DNA from: Rozella allomycis CSF55 | Taxonomy: Eukaryota; Rozellomycota | Reading direction: 5' to 3' | Assembly: GCA_000442015.1 (NCBI GenBank) | Contig: KE560350.1 | Location: forward strand, 1 to 28,911 | Length of the DNA: 28,911 nt | Part shown: piece after piece, positions 12,201-22,740 of the stretch | Numbering within the stretch: position 1 is the first letter of the stretch | Layout: every line of letters starts with the position of its first letter | The notes under the pieces: model-generated | Databases searched by the model: none | What the model was told of the DNA's origin: nothing | Seen by the model: only the letters and a program-made list of their open reading frames with translations | Position numbers and translations under genes: made by a program

Positions 12201-15200
12201 TTTCTTTTCATTCTTCTTTTTATTATTCCATCTCTTTTTCATCCCTTCTATCCATTTACTAAAATCATTAAACATCAACGACACTGGTGGGCATTTATTC
12301 ACTGTTAATTTAGCAGTTGATTTATTAGTTGAAAGATTAGAAGATTTATTAAGTTTATTTCTTGGTTTGATCAAACTACTTTCATCCTTTATTTCTAATT
12401 CTCTCATCTTTTCTTTCAATTCATCTTCAACTTTACCCAAATCTTCAATATCAACTTCTATTTCTCCCCTCTCTTCAACCTCCAACTCATCAACCCCCAA
12501 CTCTTCCACCTCATCATCTTTAACCTTGTAATACTCTTTAATACTCTTCTGCTTCCTACTCCACTTCCTCTCCCTAATCCTCCTCTCCAGCCACTCTGGA
12601 TGCCTAATCCTCGGCACAGGATTCTCCACATTCTGCATCGCTGCAGGTATAGTAATAATCTTCTGAATAGCAGACGCCAACCTCTCAATATAATACTCCC
12701 AATCAAGCAAACTCCTAATATCAAAATCTTCAATCAATGGATCCTTCAACCACTTGCGCAAATAAAAATGCTTCACACTCTCCTCGGTAGAAAATATCGC
12801 TATTGGTATCGCTCGATCAGTAACCGCACTGCCAACTGGCTTGCTACAAATAACAAACTGACACGCCAACCCCTTGTCCTTTATCATGTCTGAGCCTAGA
12901 AACTCTGCTAGCCTTTTCGCTGTTGAAATGGATGTCGACTTGCCAGCATACTCTTCAACTGATCTGCTCATACTCTTCTTTTCCGAAATCAAATCAAACA
13001 ACTCTTCATCAGTCAGCTTTTCGCCCTTGGAATACAATATATTCAACCAATGGTTAGCTACCACAGACACACTCTCATAACACTCCTTCAAATTGCTTCC
13101 CTTTAAAAAATTATTAAAAATCTCNACCCTTGGAATACAATATATTCAACCAATGGTTAGCCACAACAGACACACTTTCATAACACTCCTTCAAATTGCT
13201 TCCCTTTAAAAAATTATTAAAAATCTCTGATTGGAAATACTTTATCAACTTCAACTCTCCCCTCCTCTTCACTTCAAACCCCTTCAATTCTGCCAACGTA
13301 TCATCTTGCATACACTCATAAACAACTACTTACCTTTATTAAACACTGCATATCTCTTCTTCAACAATTTATCCTGCTCTTTAGACGCCGGCAGTATCAT
13401 AGCTTTATACGGCCCATCAATCTCAAAAAATATTGAATTTTCACTCTTCCTCTTATACTCTCCACTCTCAACATCCAAATCTTCATATTGATCATTCGTA
13501 AACTTATCATACACCAAATAATTCAACATCACACACGGATACGATATCACAATCTCTTTGCCATTCTTCAACCTAAACTTGAAATTCTCTGGAAACCTCT
13601 CTGGCAATATACACCATATCCCATCAGTATCCAACTCCAACGGCCTTCCTATCATTTCAATCAACTCGCGCGCCATCCTAATAATCATCGCTCCAGTATG
13701 ACACACAATCCCTATCTCAATATCACAACAAATCATATACCTGCCATCTCCATCGAATACCATCTCGCTCCCTTCCTCATCACATACCCATAAAACGAAT
13801 TCAAAATACACTTGTGCGCCAGCTGCAGCGAATCATACAATATAATCATCTTCTTGCTCTCCTCAACCCTTCCCAAATCACCCTGCTTGACAGCCTCTTC
13901 CATCTCCTTTTTCCATTTCTTATGCAGCCCCTTATACTCATACCGTCTGTCCCTAAAACATTTCACAGTATCAACATAAAACGGATTCTCCCGCTGACAC
14001 ACAATACTCGTCTTCTTCACAATCTCATGCTCATGGTTCTTCCGATACACCTTCCTGCAATACTGCCCCAACCGCTTCTCAATCAGATTCTGCTGCTCAT
14101 TCTTGCTCAGCTCGTAAAAACTCTTATTGTCAAACTTTTCACTCTCCAACTGGTTCTTGATCATCCTATACTCGTTCTTCCGCGCAGGCATATACTCGCC
14201 ACGCCAGTCCCACTCCATCCTCCTCTGACACGTCTTGCCAGGCTTATTAAAATCACAAGACGCACACATCTTCTCATCCACGATCGCTGGAGGCTGCAGC
14301 CGATTAGTCAGGATAATGTTCGGATACATCGCTGCTACATCCAAATGGTAAATCAAAGGACATTCTACACTCTCACTCCTAGCCTCCAGCTCTTCCAATC
14401 TCCTCTTTATATCCTCATACACCTCTGCATAATTCTCAACTTGCTCAAAATCAATCTTCATCTCCACCCTCAACGCAAACTTCAACGCATCATCCAGCTC
14501 ATTAATCAATCTTCTAAACGCCTTTGGATTCATCTTAAATTCAGTCTCAATATCAGATCTAAACACTCCACTCTCNCGACGCACACATCTTCTCATCCAC
14601 GATCGCAGGAGGCTGCAGCCGATTAGTCAAAATAATGTTCGGATACATCGCTGCTACATCCAAATGGTAAATCAAAGGACATTCTACACTCTCACTCCTA
14701 GCCTCCAGCTCTTCCAATCTCCTCTTTATATCCTCATACACCTCTGCATAATTCTCAACTTGCTCAAAATCAATCTTCATCTCCACCCTCAACGCAAACT
14801 TCAACGCTTCATCAAGCTCATTAATCAACCTTCTAAAAGCTTTCGGATTCATCTTAAATTCAGTCTCAATATCAGATCTAAACACTCCACTCTCCAAAGC
14901 CTCCACATGTCCACCAACATACGTCTCATTCTCCAACAAATGACCCTTGTAAAACTTTCCTCTAGTTTCAACATGTCTATTAGGCATCAAAACATTCGCT
15001 TTAAACGATTCAACCATCAGCAACGTCTCACACAACGTTCCAGATCCTTTCCTCAAAACCTCATCAGGGTTCAATGGGATTATATTGCAGAGCGAAAAGA
15101 TAAACGGATGCACATACTTCATGTACAGATAATACGTCGCAACTGCATCAGAAACTGAATACGTCGCCAACACTTGTGGCTTCTCGCGTGCAAACGGTGT

Positions 15201-17471
15201 CATATCTTCAGGATCCAGTTCCATAGGATTATATCCAAGCTTTGCACTCGTTACAGCCTCATTTAATTAAATTCATCTTGTTACCTTTAAACCGTGGCTT
15301 CCTACTGGTAAATATGAATCTCTCTTTACCCATCTAAAACAATCCATATGAATACAATATGTTGATTTATATTCATCACTTGAATCCTTTTGAAATCCAA
15401 TCATCTTTTCTCTAATTCATTGTTATCTTACTTCAAACATTGACATTCCATTTATTTTTGCTCTTTCTTCCACGNACCAATCATCTTTTCTATTATTCAT
15501 TGTGATCTTACTTCAAACATTGACATTCCATTTATTTTTGCTCTTTCTTCCACGAATGGCCAATCGAAAGAATCACCATTGTATGTTGCTATAACTGTAG
15601 GTCTCACTTGCTGAATATGTTCAAAAAACCTTTCAAGTAAACATTTCTATATCTTTAAACTAATTCTGATACCTCATTCTCTTCATTAAATATTATAAAT
15701 GGACCTTCAAATTCTGGTNCCCAAGCTTTGCACTCGTTACAGCCTCTTTTAATAAAATTAATGCTGTTACCTTTAAACCGTGACTTCCTACTGGTAAATA
15801 TGAATCTCTCTTTACCCATCTAAAACAATCCATGTGAATACAATATGTTGATTTATATTCATCACTTGAATCCTTTTGAAAACCAATCATCTTTTCTATT
15901 ATTCATTGTGATCTTACTTCAAACATTGACATTCCATTTATTTTTGCTCTTTCTTCCACGAATGGCCAATCGAAAGAATCACCATTGTATGTTGCTATAA
16001 CTGTAGGTCTCACTTGCTGAATATGTTCAAAAAACCTTTCAAGTAAACATTTCTATATCTTCAAACTACTCTTAATACCTCATTCTCTTCATTAAATATT
16101 ATAAATGGACCTTCAAATTCTGGTTTGGGTGTATATTCAAAATCTTCAATGTCTTCAGATATAATATCTCTGTTGGTAATCAAATATCCCTTTCATTAAC
16201 ATAATTTGTATCTACTTGTCCATCAATCATATAAGAAATCATCATTATTGAATCAATTTGTGCATCTGGAAATTTTAATGGTAATTTAGTTGTTTCAATA
16301 TCAAACGCCATCACAACAGGATCAGCTCTAACCTTCCATTAAACCATCTAAAATCTCTCACCTGCTTTTCCAAATCTCTTTCCAACTTTATATTTCCATT
16401 AATTGCTTTNACCCTTAAACCATCTCAAATCTCTTACCTGCTTTTCCAAATCTCTTTCCAACTTTATATTTCCATTAATTGCTTTGGCTGTATACCAATA
16501 CCCAATTCTAATATCATGATCAATTGAAACTCTCAAATGATACGAAATATCATGCTCTCTCAACTCTATAACACTCTCCAACCCTCCATTCATGGCATAA
16601 TTCACTTTATTCTCCACAACATCTTCCATCGGATCAATACTAACCAGCTCATTCCCTCCACCGCCTCCTTCAAACCTCTCACTAGACATCATCCTCTCCT
16701 TATTCTGTTCAGCCGCAGGCATCAGCACCTTCCTCACAGATATCAAATCAGCCGTATTCCTAAACACAAGCTTCACAACCCTCTGCTTCTCACTCACCAA
16801 ATGATTCGCCTATCATTGCCATCCAACAATCTTACCAGCGCCAAATCCTCCTTTTCCCCAATCTCAATCCTCTCCACAATACTCCCAAACTTTCTCTTCA
16901 CAAACTCTTCAAACTCAACCTGCATCCCCTTCTAAACACCACCATAAATCCCACGTACCTTTGTCACCACATAAAAATACGGAGACTCCACAAAAGTCGC
17001 CTTGAAACTACCACCATCCTCCTGCAAAAAATACAAATCAACCGCAGACCGTCCGCCAGCCCAACTGTCGTCCTTGACAAGCGTCGAATGCATATTCACC
17101 AACCATCCATACTTGGACACCCCCTCAGTATACCTACAATACAGCTGATTTACATATGTACCGGTCAAATCCCATCGATTGGTCAATCGTGTCCAGCTTG
17201 CGGATCTCNCCCATACTTGGACACCCCCTCAGTATACCTACACTACAGCTGGTTTACATACATACCGGTCAAATCCCATCGATTGGTCAATCGTGTCCAG
17301 CTTGCGGATCTCGTCGAATCGCTCATGCAGACTCGCTAGATCAACACTCGGCGTGAATTCGTCCACTTGAGACGCTGGTGTTTTCTCAGAACGCACTTTT
17401 TTCGTAGAGACTGAATGGCCTGACGCAAAGTTGCGGCGTTTTCCAAACTTTGACCGTTTTTGATAGGTCAT
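9268..17471 (-). CDS. POLE: DNA polymerase epsilon catalytic subunit (POLE/POL2)
   Basis: Leading-strand replicase with 3'-5' proofreading. Thirteen exons on the minus strand are separated by 12 introns: 17265-17238, 16958-16932, 16835-16810, 16361-16333, 16215-16190, 16078-16053, 15917-15891, 15770-15744, 13740-13712, 13333-13305, 10258-10231 and 9972-9945 (26-29 nt). Counting each allelic duplication once gives exactly 2,261 codons (human 2,286 residues, yeast 2,222). Exonuclease motif I is [14 protein letters not shown] (Asp at 16302, Glu at 16296) and Exo II is [16 protein letters not shown]. Polymerase motif A is [19 protein letters not shown] (human has Gly where this has the first Ala) and motif C is ELDTDGIW near 13637-13620. 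[13 protein letters not shown] carries Fe-S-type cysteines. The inactive C-terminal polymerase module follows, then two C-terminal zinc modules ([24 protein letters not shown]). A GIESK minisatellite lies in the C-terminal half. Confidence 0.96.
10788..10893 (-). repeat. 15-bp minisatellite coding GIESK repeats inside POLE
   Basis: The plus strand shows repeated units close to CCCTTTACTCTCAAT. On the coding strand they give Gly-Ile-Glu-Ser-Lys about five or six times, with one short Gly/Ser/Val/Asn spacer and units lengthened by one Ser. The repeat sits in a loop of the degenerate C-terminal polymerase module, just after [17 protein letters not shown], where human POLE has an unrelated variable loop. 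Frame is kept because the unit is a multiple of three. Confidence 0.85.
13024..13227. repeat. Single-N contig join with duplicated flanks (gap 2)
   Basis: N at 13125 separates 13024-13124 from 13127-13227, two 101-bp copies of the same POLE coding segment differing at three positions. Dropping one copy keeps the POLE frame. Confidence 0.85.
14259..14894. repeat. Single-N contig join with duplicated flanks (gap 3)
   Basis: N at 14576 separates 14259-14575 from 14578-14894, two 317-bp near-identical copies. The segment carries polymerase motif A and the start of the [10 protein letters not shown] cysteine motif. A literal reading would give POLE two motif A copies; the allelic explanation is far simpler. 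Confidence 0.85.
15235..16124. repeat. Two single-N joins making a false triplication (gaps 4 and 5)
   Basis: N at 15475 and N at 15719 bound three blocks. Block 15235-15474 matches 15721-15960 (240 bp each). Block 15476-15718 matches 15882-16124 (243 bp each). A 79-bp core therefore occurs three times (15396-15474, 15476-15554, 15882-15960). Only one passage through POLE exons 7-9 is needed; the middle block is wholly redundant. Many differences between copies fall in the mini-introns. Confidence 0.85.
16339..16485. repeat. Single-N contig join with duplicated flanks (gap 6)
   Basis: N at 16410 separates 16339-16409 from 16415-16485 (71 bp each), spanning a POLE donor site. The right-hand copy stops inside the intron, so only the left copy has the acceptor. 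Confidence 0.8.
17107..17312. repeat. Single-N contig join with duplicated flanks (gap 7)
   Basis: N at 17209 separates 17107-17208 from 17211-17312 (102 bp each), covering the end of POLE exon 1, intron 1 and the start of exon 2. The differences I see all lie in the 28-nt intron (17134-17161 versus 17238-17265). Confidence 0.85.
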
Positions 17472-17740
17472 TTGGGAATTTTCAGGGTACCGGGAATTGT
17501 GTGGTTATTTGGCAATTGAAGAATGACTTTTGATTAGAGTACATTAGGAGGTAATTGTAAAAATGGAATTAGTTGAGATTCGAGTAATTACAGCAAATCG
17601 CAAGAATGTTTGCGTTGTACAATTTGTATAGATTATCATTGGAAGTTAATGTTATTCTCTCCGTAGTTTTTTATCTTAGAGTTAATAAGTTATCATTTCC
17701 TTGCCCTTTTAACACAATGACATTGTGAAATCAGAATTTC
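17472..17740. promoter_or_regulatory. Divergent POLE / USE1 intergenic promoter region
   Basis: This 269-bp gap lies between two start codons facing away from each other, so both core promoters must be here. It is AT-rich. I see no clear TATA box, E2F site or MCB element. Confidence 0.5.
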
Positions 17741-18597
17741 ATGAATTTGGAATTTCAACTTGAAAAGTTACTCGACCGCAGCGAAAAATTAATAGAAGAT
17801 GGAGCCCTTGAAGACGAAATCCATCGCCAAAAATTTAATCATGTACCCCATCCCATCCAAAAATATGTAGTATCACAAAACGATGAAAGAAATGCTGGCA
17901 AATATAGAAGCCCAGCAAATGGACAACAACGAGTCACAAGGTAATCGTATATACTTGCAATTTAAATGAATCAAAGTTGCACCACAAGGCGAGGCTGCAT
18001 GAATTGTCACGACGAGTGATGAGATTTGCGTCATTTTTGGAGACAGACGAGAGTGTATGTGTTTATTTGTAGTATTAATCAGAAATTGGGCAGGCCATTG
18101 TCGCTTGCATCGATACCGTCGGGATCAATGTCGGGATTGACGAGACAGGCGAGTATCCAGCTGATGGTAAAGAATAAAACTGGCAAATCGACTTTGAGTG
18201 AATTGATGGGTGTTTCTGAATCTGGCACGCGGAATAGAAACATAGTGTCGGATGTGCCAAGCGACCAGTTGGTGCGCGAAGAAAACTTGCATGAGGATAT
18301 GACTGGTGAAATGCTGAAAATGGTGGAAATATTGAAATCCAATGCCAAGGCTGTCGAAAAAATTTTGGAGACCGATGAAAGAGTATGATGTACGAGATTT
18401 TTTAGAGTAAGGTTATGAATGAGGGCCAACATCTTTTGGGTGATAATTTGAACAGATTAGTGGGTGAATCGAAAAGACTAAAGTTATTTAGCAGCCAGAG
18501 TGGACGCACAACATTGGCTATTTGGATTCTTTTGTTTTTTGTGTGCATGCTTTTTGTATTAGCGTTTATGATGATCCGAGTGTTTCCAAAGCAATAA
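17741..18597 (+). CDS. USE1: USE1, ER/Golgi Qc-type SNARE
   Basis: Tail-anchored SNARE of the ER that pairs with Sec20, syntaxin-18/Ufe1 and Sec22 in Golgi-to-ER retrograde transport. Exons 17741-17842, 17871-17940, 17969-18054, 18083-18382 and 18412-18597 give 247 residues (human 259). The N-terminus LEFQLEKLLDRSEKLIEDG followed by MKEMLANIEA matches the family's helical N-domain. The SNARE motif (HEDMTGEMLKMVEILKSNAK onward) has Asp at the zero layer (ETDER), as in human USE1. A single hydrophobic segment, WILLFFVCMLFVLAFMMI, ends four residues before the C-terminal RVFPKQ end. Intron 2 must be 17941-17968 and end in TG to keep the frame; the next AG (17976) shifts the frame and meets TGA within nine codons. 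Other introns are 28, 28 and 29 nt. Confidence 0.88.
17941..17968 (+). other. Candidate non-canonical GT-TG mini-intron in USE1
   Basis: A 28-nt segment begins GTAATC and ends AAATG. Removing it joins CAA G to AA TCA AAG TTG, giving GluSerLysLeuHisHisLys, and leaves all five exons in one frame (744 nt). The first AG lies 8 nt further on and gives a frameshift. The length matches the other introns exactly. The alternative is a one-base sequence error combined with a 36-nt GT-AG intron. Confidence 0.55.
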
Positions 18598-18598
18598 A
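18593..18598 (+). terminator. AATAAA poly(A) signal containing the USE1 stop
   Basis: The USE1 TAA (18595-18597) lies inside AATAAA. Confidence 0.5.
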
Positions 18599-18693
18599 TA
18601 ATTTAAATATGATTAAACATGCATTAATTGAATTATTTTTATCTATTTTCATTTTTGAATTAATTGAATGAAATTTGCACCCTTGTTTGAGTA

Positions 18694-21545
18694 ATGTCGA
18701 AAAGAAGACTGCAAGGTGAATCACCCGACGGCAGTGACAGGGAGGTGGAGAGAGAAGATACCCCACCTCCATTTTCGAGTGATGATGAGGAGGAAGAGAT
18801 AGTGGAAGAGGTTGTGCAAAATGAGGAAGAGGAAGGCGAGGATCTTTTTGGCGACGACATGTTGCGGTAAGATAAGATAAAGGGTGTAAAAAGGGATTAC
18901 CAAGAAATGCCTCGTTTGGACCGCTACGATGGACGCATGGTGGATGATGCTGAATATGAGGATATGGATGATGCTGAGAGAAGGATGATTGATCAAATGC
19001 TGAATAGAAGAGATAGAGAGCAGGCTGTGTTGGAGGGAAGACTGCCGGAAGCGTTTTTGAGTGATGATATGGAGGAAGGGCCTGGATTGACTCAATTTGG
19101 GAAATTTAGGTTTGGAAGAGACGATGGAACTGATTTAATGGAAGCTGAAGATGCGGTAAATAGGATTAAAGGGTGTTAATAGGCTGCTGTTGCATTGACT
19201 GATGCGGAATCAGCGAATTATTCGTTGCAAGAGTTTGTGATGATGGAGAACTATAGAAGAAGAATAGCATATGATTATAGAACATTTTTAACCACGTATT
19301 TGAATGAGGAAGGAGCTCCAGTGTATAATCAAAAGATCAGAGCTATGTGTGCAGGTAAATGTGCTTTGTGAATATCAATATAGCTAATTTGGAGAGTTTA
19401 GAAGTGAGTTATAATCATTTAGCTGATTCTAATGCATTTTTAGCAAAATTGTTGGCGAATGTACCAGGGGAGATATTGAAGATCTTTGATGAGACGACGA
19501 TGAGTATAGTTTTAGAACAATTTGAAGATTATGGAAGAATCCAAAATGAGATTCATGTTAGAATAATTGATTATCCTACAGTTGATAGATTGTGTGATTT
19601 AAGAAATAATCATTTGAATGCCATGATAAGAGTTAGTGGAGTTGTGACTAGAAGAACTGGAGTGTTTCCTCACATGAAGTTGGTTAAATTTGATTGTTCT
19701 AAATGTGGGAAAGAATTGGGACCCTTTACACAAGATTTGAATTCAGAATTTAAAGTTTCAAGTTGTAATAATTGTGATTCAAAAGGTCCATTTACTGTGA
19801 ATACTCAAAAAGTAACAAAATAGATTTTAATTGATAAAGACAATTTATGAAAATTATCAAAAGGTGACTTTACAAGAGAGTCCAGGGACTGTTAGTGCAG
19901 GAAGACTTCCAAGACACAAAGAAGTTGTGTTGTTAGCTGATTTAATTGACTGTGCAAGACCAGGAGAAGAAATTGAAGTTACTGGGATTTATAAAAACAA
20001 CTTTTCTATTGCAATGAATAATAAACATGGGTTTCCTGTATTTGAAACCATTATTGAAGCTAACTATGTTTGTAAGAAACAAGACTTGTTTGCATCAACG
20101 CGTTTGACTGAAGATGATCAACAAGAAATAAGAAAATTATCATCAGATCCCAACATTGGTCAACGAATAATAAAATCTATCGCACCTTCAATTTATGGCC
20201 ATGAAAATATTAAAACTGCGATTGCTTTATCAATGTTTGGTGGTCAACCTAAAAATATTCAAAACAAGCACAGAGTTCGTGGTGATATAAATGTTTTACT
20301 ATTGGGAGATCCTGGTAATCAAATTTAATTGTTTTGATCAAAGGAACTGCAAAATCTCAATTTTTAAAATATATTGAGAAAACTGCTCATAGGGCTGTTT
20401 ATACAACTGGGCAGGGTGCGTCAGCTGTTGGTTTAACTGCTTCTGTTCATAAAGACCCTGTCACTAAAGAATGGACATTGGAAGGCGGTGCTTTAGTTTT
20501 AGCTGACAATGGAATTTGTTTAATTGATGAGTTTGATAAAATGAATGACACTGACAGAACAAGTATTCACGAAGCCATGGAACAACAATCCATTTCCATT
20601 TCAAAAGCTGGTATTGTTACTACCCTTCAAGCACGCTGTGCAATCATTGCTGCTGCCAATCCAATTCGCGGTAGATACAACCCTTCAATCCCATTCAATC
20701 AAAACGTTGAATTAACTGAACCCATTCTATCTAGATTTGATGTCCTCTGTGTCGTTAAAGACAACGTTGATCCTGTCACTGATGAAGCTTTGGCTAAATT
20801 TGTTGTTTCTTCTCACATGAAATCCCATCCTGATTTTGATCCTCAAGACATTGGTGAATTCATTCGCGACTTTCAAGGTCTTCGCGCCTCTTTTGATGAA
20901 CAATATCTCTTAACTCAAGACCAATTAAAGAAATACGTACTATACGCTAAATCACATTGCCATCCAAAGATTAGTGACGTTGATAGCACCAAAATTGCTA
21001 AATTATACGCTGATCTCAGAAAGGAATCTCTAAACAATGGGGGTATTCCAATCACTGTTCGTCATTTGGAATCTATCGTTAGATTAGCTGAAGCGCACGC
21101 TAGAATGCATCTACGAGACACCGTTCGCGCTGATGACGTTGATTTAGCCATTAGAGTCATGTTGGAGAGTTTTATTTCATCCCAGAAATATTCAGTCATG
21201 AAACAATTGAAGAAAGTAATCATTTTATTTCTGATTCAATTAGGGATTTGCCAAATACGTCACTTATCGTAGAGATCATTATGAATTGTTATTGTTTTTG
21301 GTTCAAGAAAGCTTGCGTGAAACTTTACGTTACTATCACTACAGATTTGGTGACGATAACATGCCGCCAGTTGCTGAAATAGAAGCTGAAGATTTTGAAA
21401 GCAAAGTACTTAATTAACTTCATTGTAACGTTAGGCTAAAGAATTGGGTATCAATGACGTCCAATCATTCTATTCCTCTAAATTGTTCACTGGAAATGGA
21501 TTTAGATACAATCCAACAAGCCATCAAATTGAAAAAGATATTTAA
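18694..21545 (+). CDS. MCM2: MCM2, subunit of the MCM2-7 replicative helicase
   Basis: AAA+ subunit of the MCM2-7 hexamer, loaded at origins and motor of the CMG helicase. Exons 18694-18866, 18894-19155, 19183-19354, 19384-19811, 19840-20314, 20344-21215, 21244-21405 and 21435-21545 give 884 residues (human 904, yeast 868). The acidic Ser-rich N-tail is followed by [14 protein letters not shown], typical of MCM2. The zinc finger is CSKC...CNNC near 19690-19780. Walker A GDPGTAKS is split by intron 5 within its second Gly codon (residue 504). Walker B is LIDEFDKM (Asp565, Glu566) and the arginine finger is SRFD in [10 protein letters not shown]. The C-terminal winged-helix region follows. Seven introns of 27-29 nt all have AG ends. 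It starts 96 bp after the USE1 stop and ends 70 bp before YIPF6. Confidence 0.97.
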
Positions 21546-21549
21546 TAAA
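21544..21549 (+). terminator. AATAAA poly(A) signal overlapping the MCM2 stop
   Basis: AATAAA shares its first two bases with the TAA stop (21543-21545) of MCM2. Confidence 0.5.
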
Positions 21550-21615
21550 TAAATTGTTTTAAAACGGCCAATCTGTTCATTTGCTCTGATTTGAGAAATT
21601 TTGCAATTGTCAAAA

Positions 21616-22422
21616 ATGAATGGAAAATATGAACCACTCGTAGATGTGCCAATTACAAATGCAGAAACTGCTAATTCTCCCAAATCCAAACTACCAGGTT
21701 TCGGTCCCACCGACATTCCTTCAACCTCCTCCAATCAAAAACAAACTCCAATAGCACCACGTCTCAGCACACTTGATGAGCCAGTTTCAGCAACTCTAGT
21801 ACTAAAATCCACCCTCTAAAATAGAAACGCGATTTATTCGCCATCTGGAAAAAGATTACAGTAGTCCTCATTCCAAGAGGCTCAGAGAACATCCTAAAAG
21901 ACTGTAACGACCTTACTATTTCCAAAACCAGGGGATCTATGGGGCCCATTGCTGCTATGTCTCATGCTCGCAACGTAAAAGTTTCATGAATTATTTACAG
22001 GACAATGAGCGTCGCAGCGGCATCGTCGCAGAAAACGGAATACGTCTTTACACTTGTATTCGTCATTGTATGGATCGGATCGGCAATCGTTACGGTGAAT
22101 GCGTCGCTGCTCGGCGGCAAAATGTAAGATGCTGCTTGTATTATTAAAGATCGTTTTTTCAGAGCGTTTGCGCGCTGGGATACTGCCTGTTTCCACTGAA
22201 TGTGGCATCTTTGGTCGCAGCGTTTGTAGGAACGATCATTGTTAGAGGGCCGGTGGCATTGGCATCACTCTTTTGGTCAGTCACGGGTAAATTGTTGAGA
22301 TGGCTATGTTAGCGTCTATAAAGTTTTTGGGCGAGACTAATTTAAATAATAGAAAGATATTGGCGGTTTATCCATTGTTCCTGTTTTATTTTATCCTGTC
22401 GTGGTTAATTTTGATATCTTAG
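21616..22422 (+). CDS. YIPF6: YIPF6-like Yip1-domain Golgi membrane protein
   Basis: Multi-pass Yip1-family protein of Golgi and ER-Golgi vesicles, which binds Rab GTPases and partner YIPFs. Exons 21616-21798, 21825-21903, 21932-21974, 22001-22123, 22150-22286 and 22313-22422 give 224 residues (human YIPF6 236). Introns are 26, 28, 26, 26 and 26 nt. The cytosolic N-terminus is Pro/Ser-rich. Family marks are KRDLFAIWKKITVVLIPRG, KDWDLWGPLLLCLMLA, VNASLLGGKISFFQSVCALG and YCLFPLNVASLVAAF. The C-terminus, VYPLFLFYFILSWLILIS, matches the YIPF6 ending. About five hydrophobic segments are visible. The ISFFQ match fixes the acceptor of intron 4 at 22149. Membership of the YIPF6 branch rather than another Yip1 branch rests on the ISFFQ and YPLFLFYF motifs. 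Confidence 0.9.
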
Positions 22423-22433
22423 TGTAATGATTT

Positions 22434-22439
22434 AATAAA
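22434..22439 (+). terminator. AATAAA poly(A) signal of the YIPF6-like gene
   Basis: AATAAA lies 11 nt after the TAG stop at 22420-22422. Confidence 0.5.
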
Positions 22440-22459
22440 TTGTTGTTCTTTATTGATAA

Positions 22460-22675
22460 TTTGATTGCAACTTGCAATCGGCGACTTTTTCATGGTGGTT
22501 AGGTGGTATTTATGAGAATAAGACTCTTGAAGATGTTGAACAATACGGTCTTTAATCTTTCTATCTTGAAGCTAACCCTTTTTCCTTCTATTTGCGTCGT
22601 TTGAACCTTACTCTTGAAAAGATGAACCGGCCCTATGCTTTAGAAGATTCAAGAAAAGAATTAACGCATAAATAG
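22460..22675 (+). pseudogene. Unassigned coding-like fragment with one in-frame stop
   Basis: One reading frame of 72 codons runs from after a TAA at 22457 to TAG 22673-22675, interrupted only by TAA at 22553-22555. Before that stop it reads SATFSWWLGGIYENKTLEDV and ends EQYGL; after it come SFYLEANPFSFYLRRLNLTL and MNRPYALEDSRKEL. Both halves look like real protein in composition, and the frame is shared. There is no ATG in frame ahead of them. A 24-nt GT-AG intron (22548-22571) would remove the stop, but its GTC donor is unlike the GTA donors here. It could be a decayed small gene, an exon of a gene whose first exon I cannot place, or chance. I do not recognise the family. Confidence 0.3.
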
Positions 22676-22740
22676 GTTAACATAGCTTATCAGCTCCAAT
22701 TTAAATTTCGTGCAATACTGATAACCAAAGCCACAAAAGC

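Noticed and set aside
14259-14894. Tandem duplication of polymerase motif A within POLE
   Set aside because: The copies meet at a single N, are equal in length and differ like alleles; one copy suffices for a normal-length polymerase.
12124-15158. Plus-strand Leu/His/Ile-rich open frames of 90-270 codons
   Set aside because: They lie antisense to POLE coding sequence and have the low-complexity composition of shadow frames.
17941-17976. A 36-nt GT-AG intron in USE1
   Set aside because: It shifts the frame and gives a stop (TGA) within nine codons, losing the SNARE domain.
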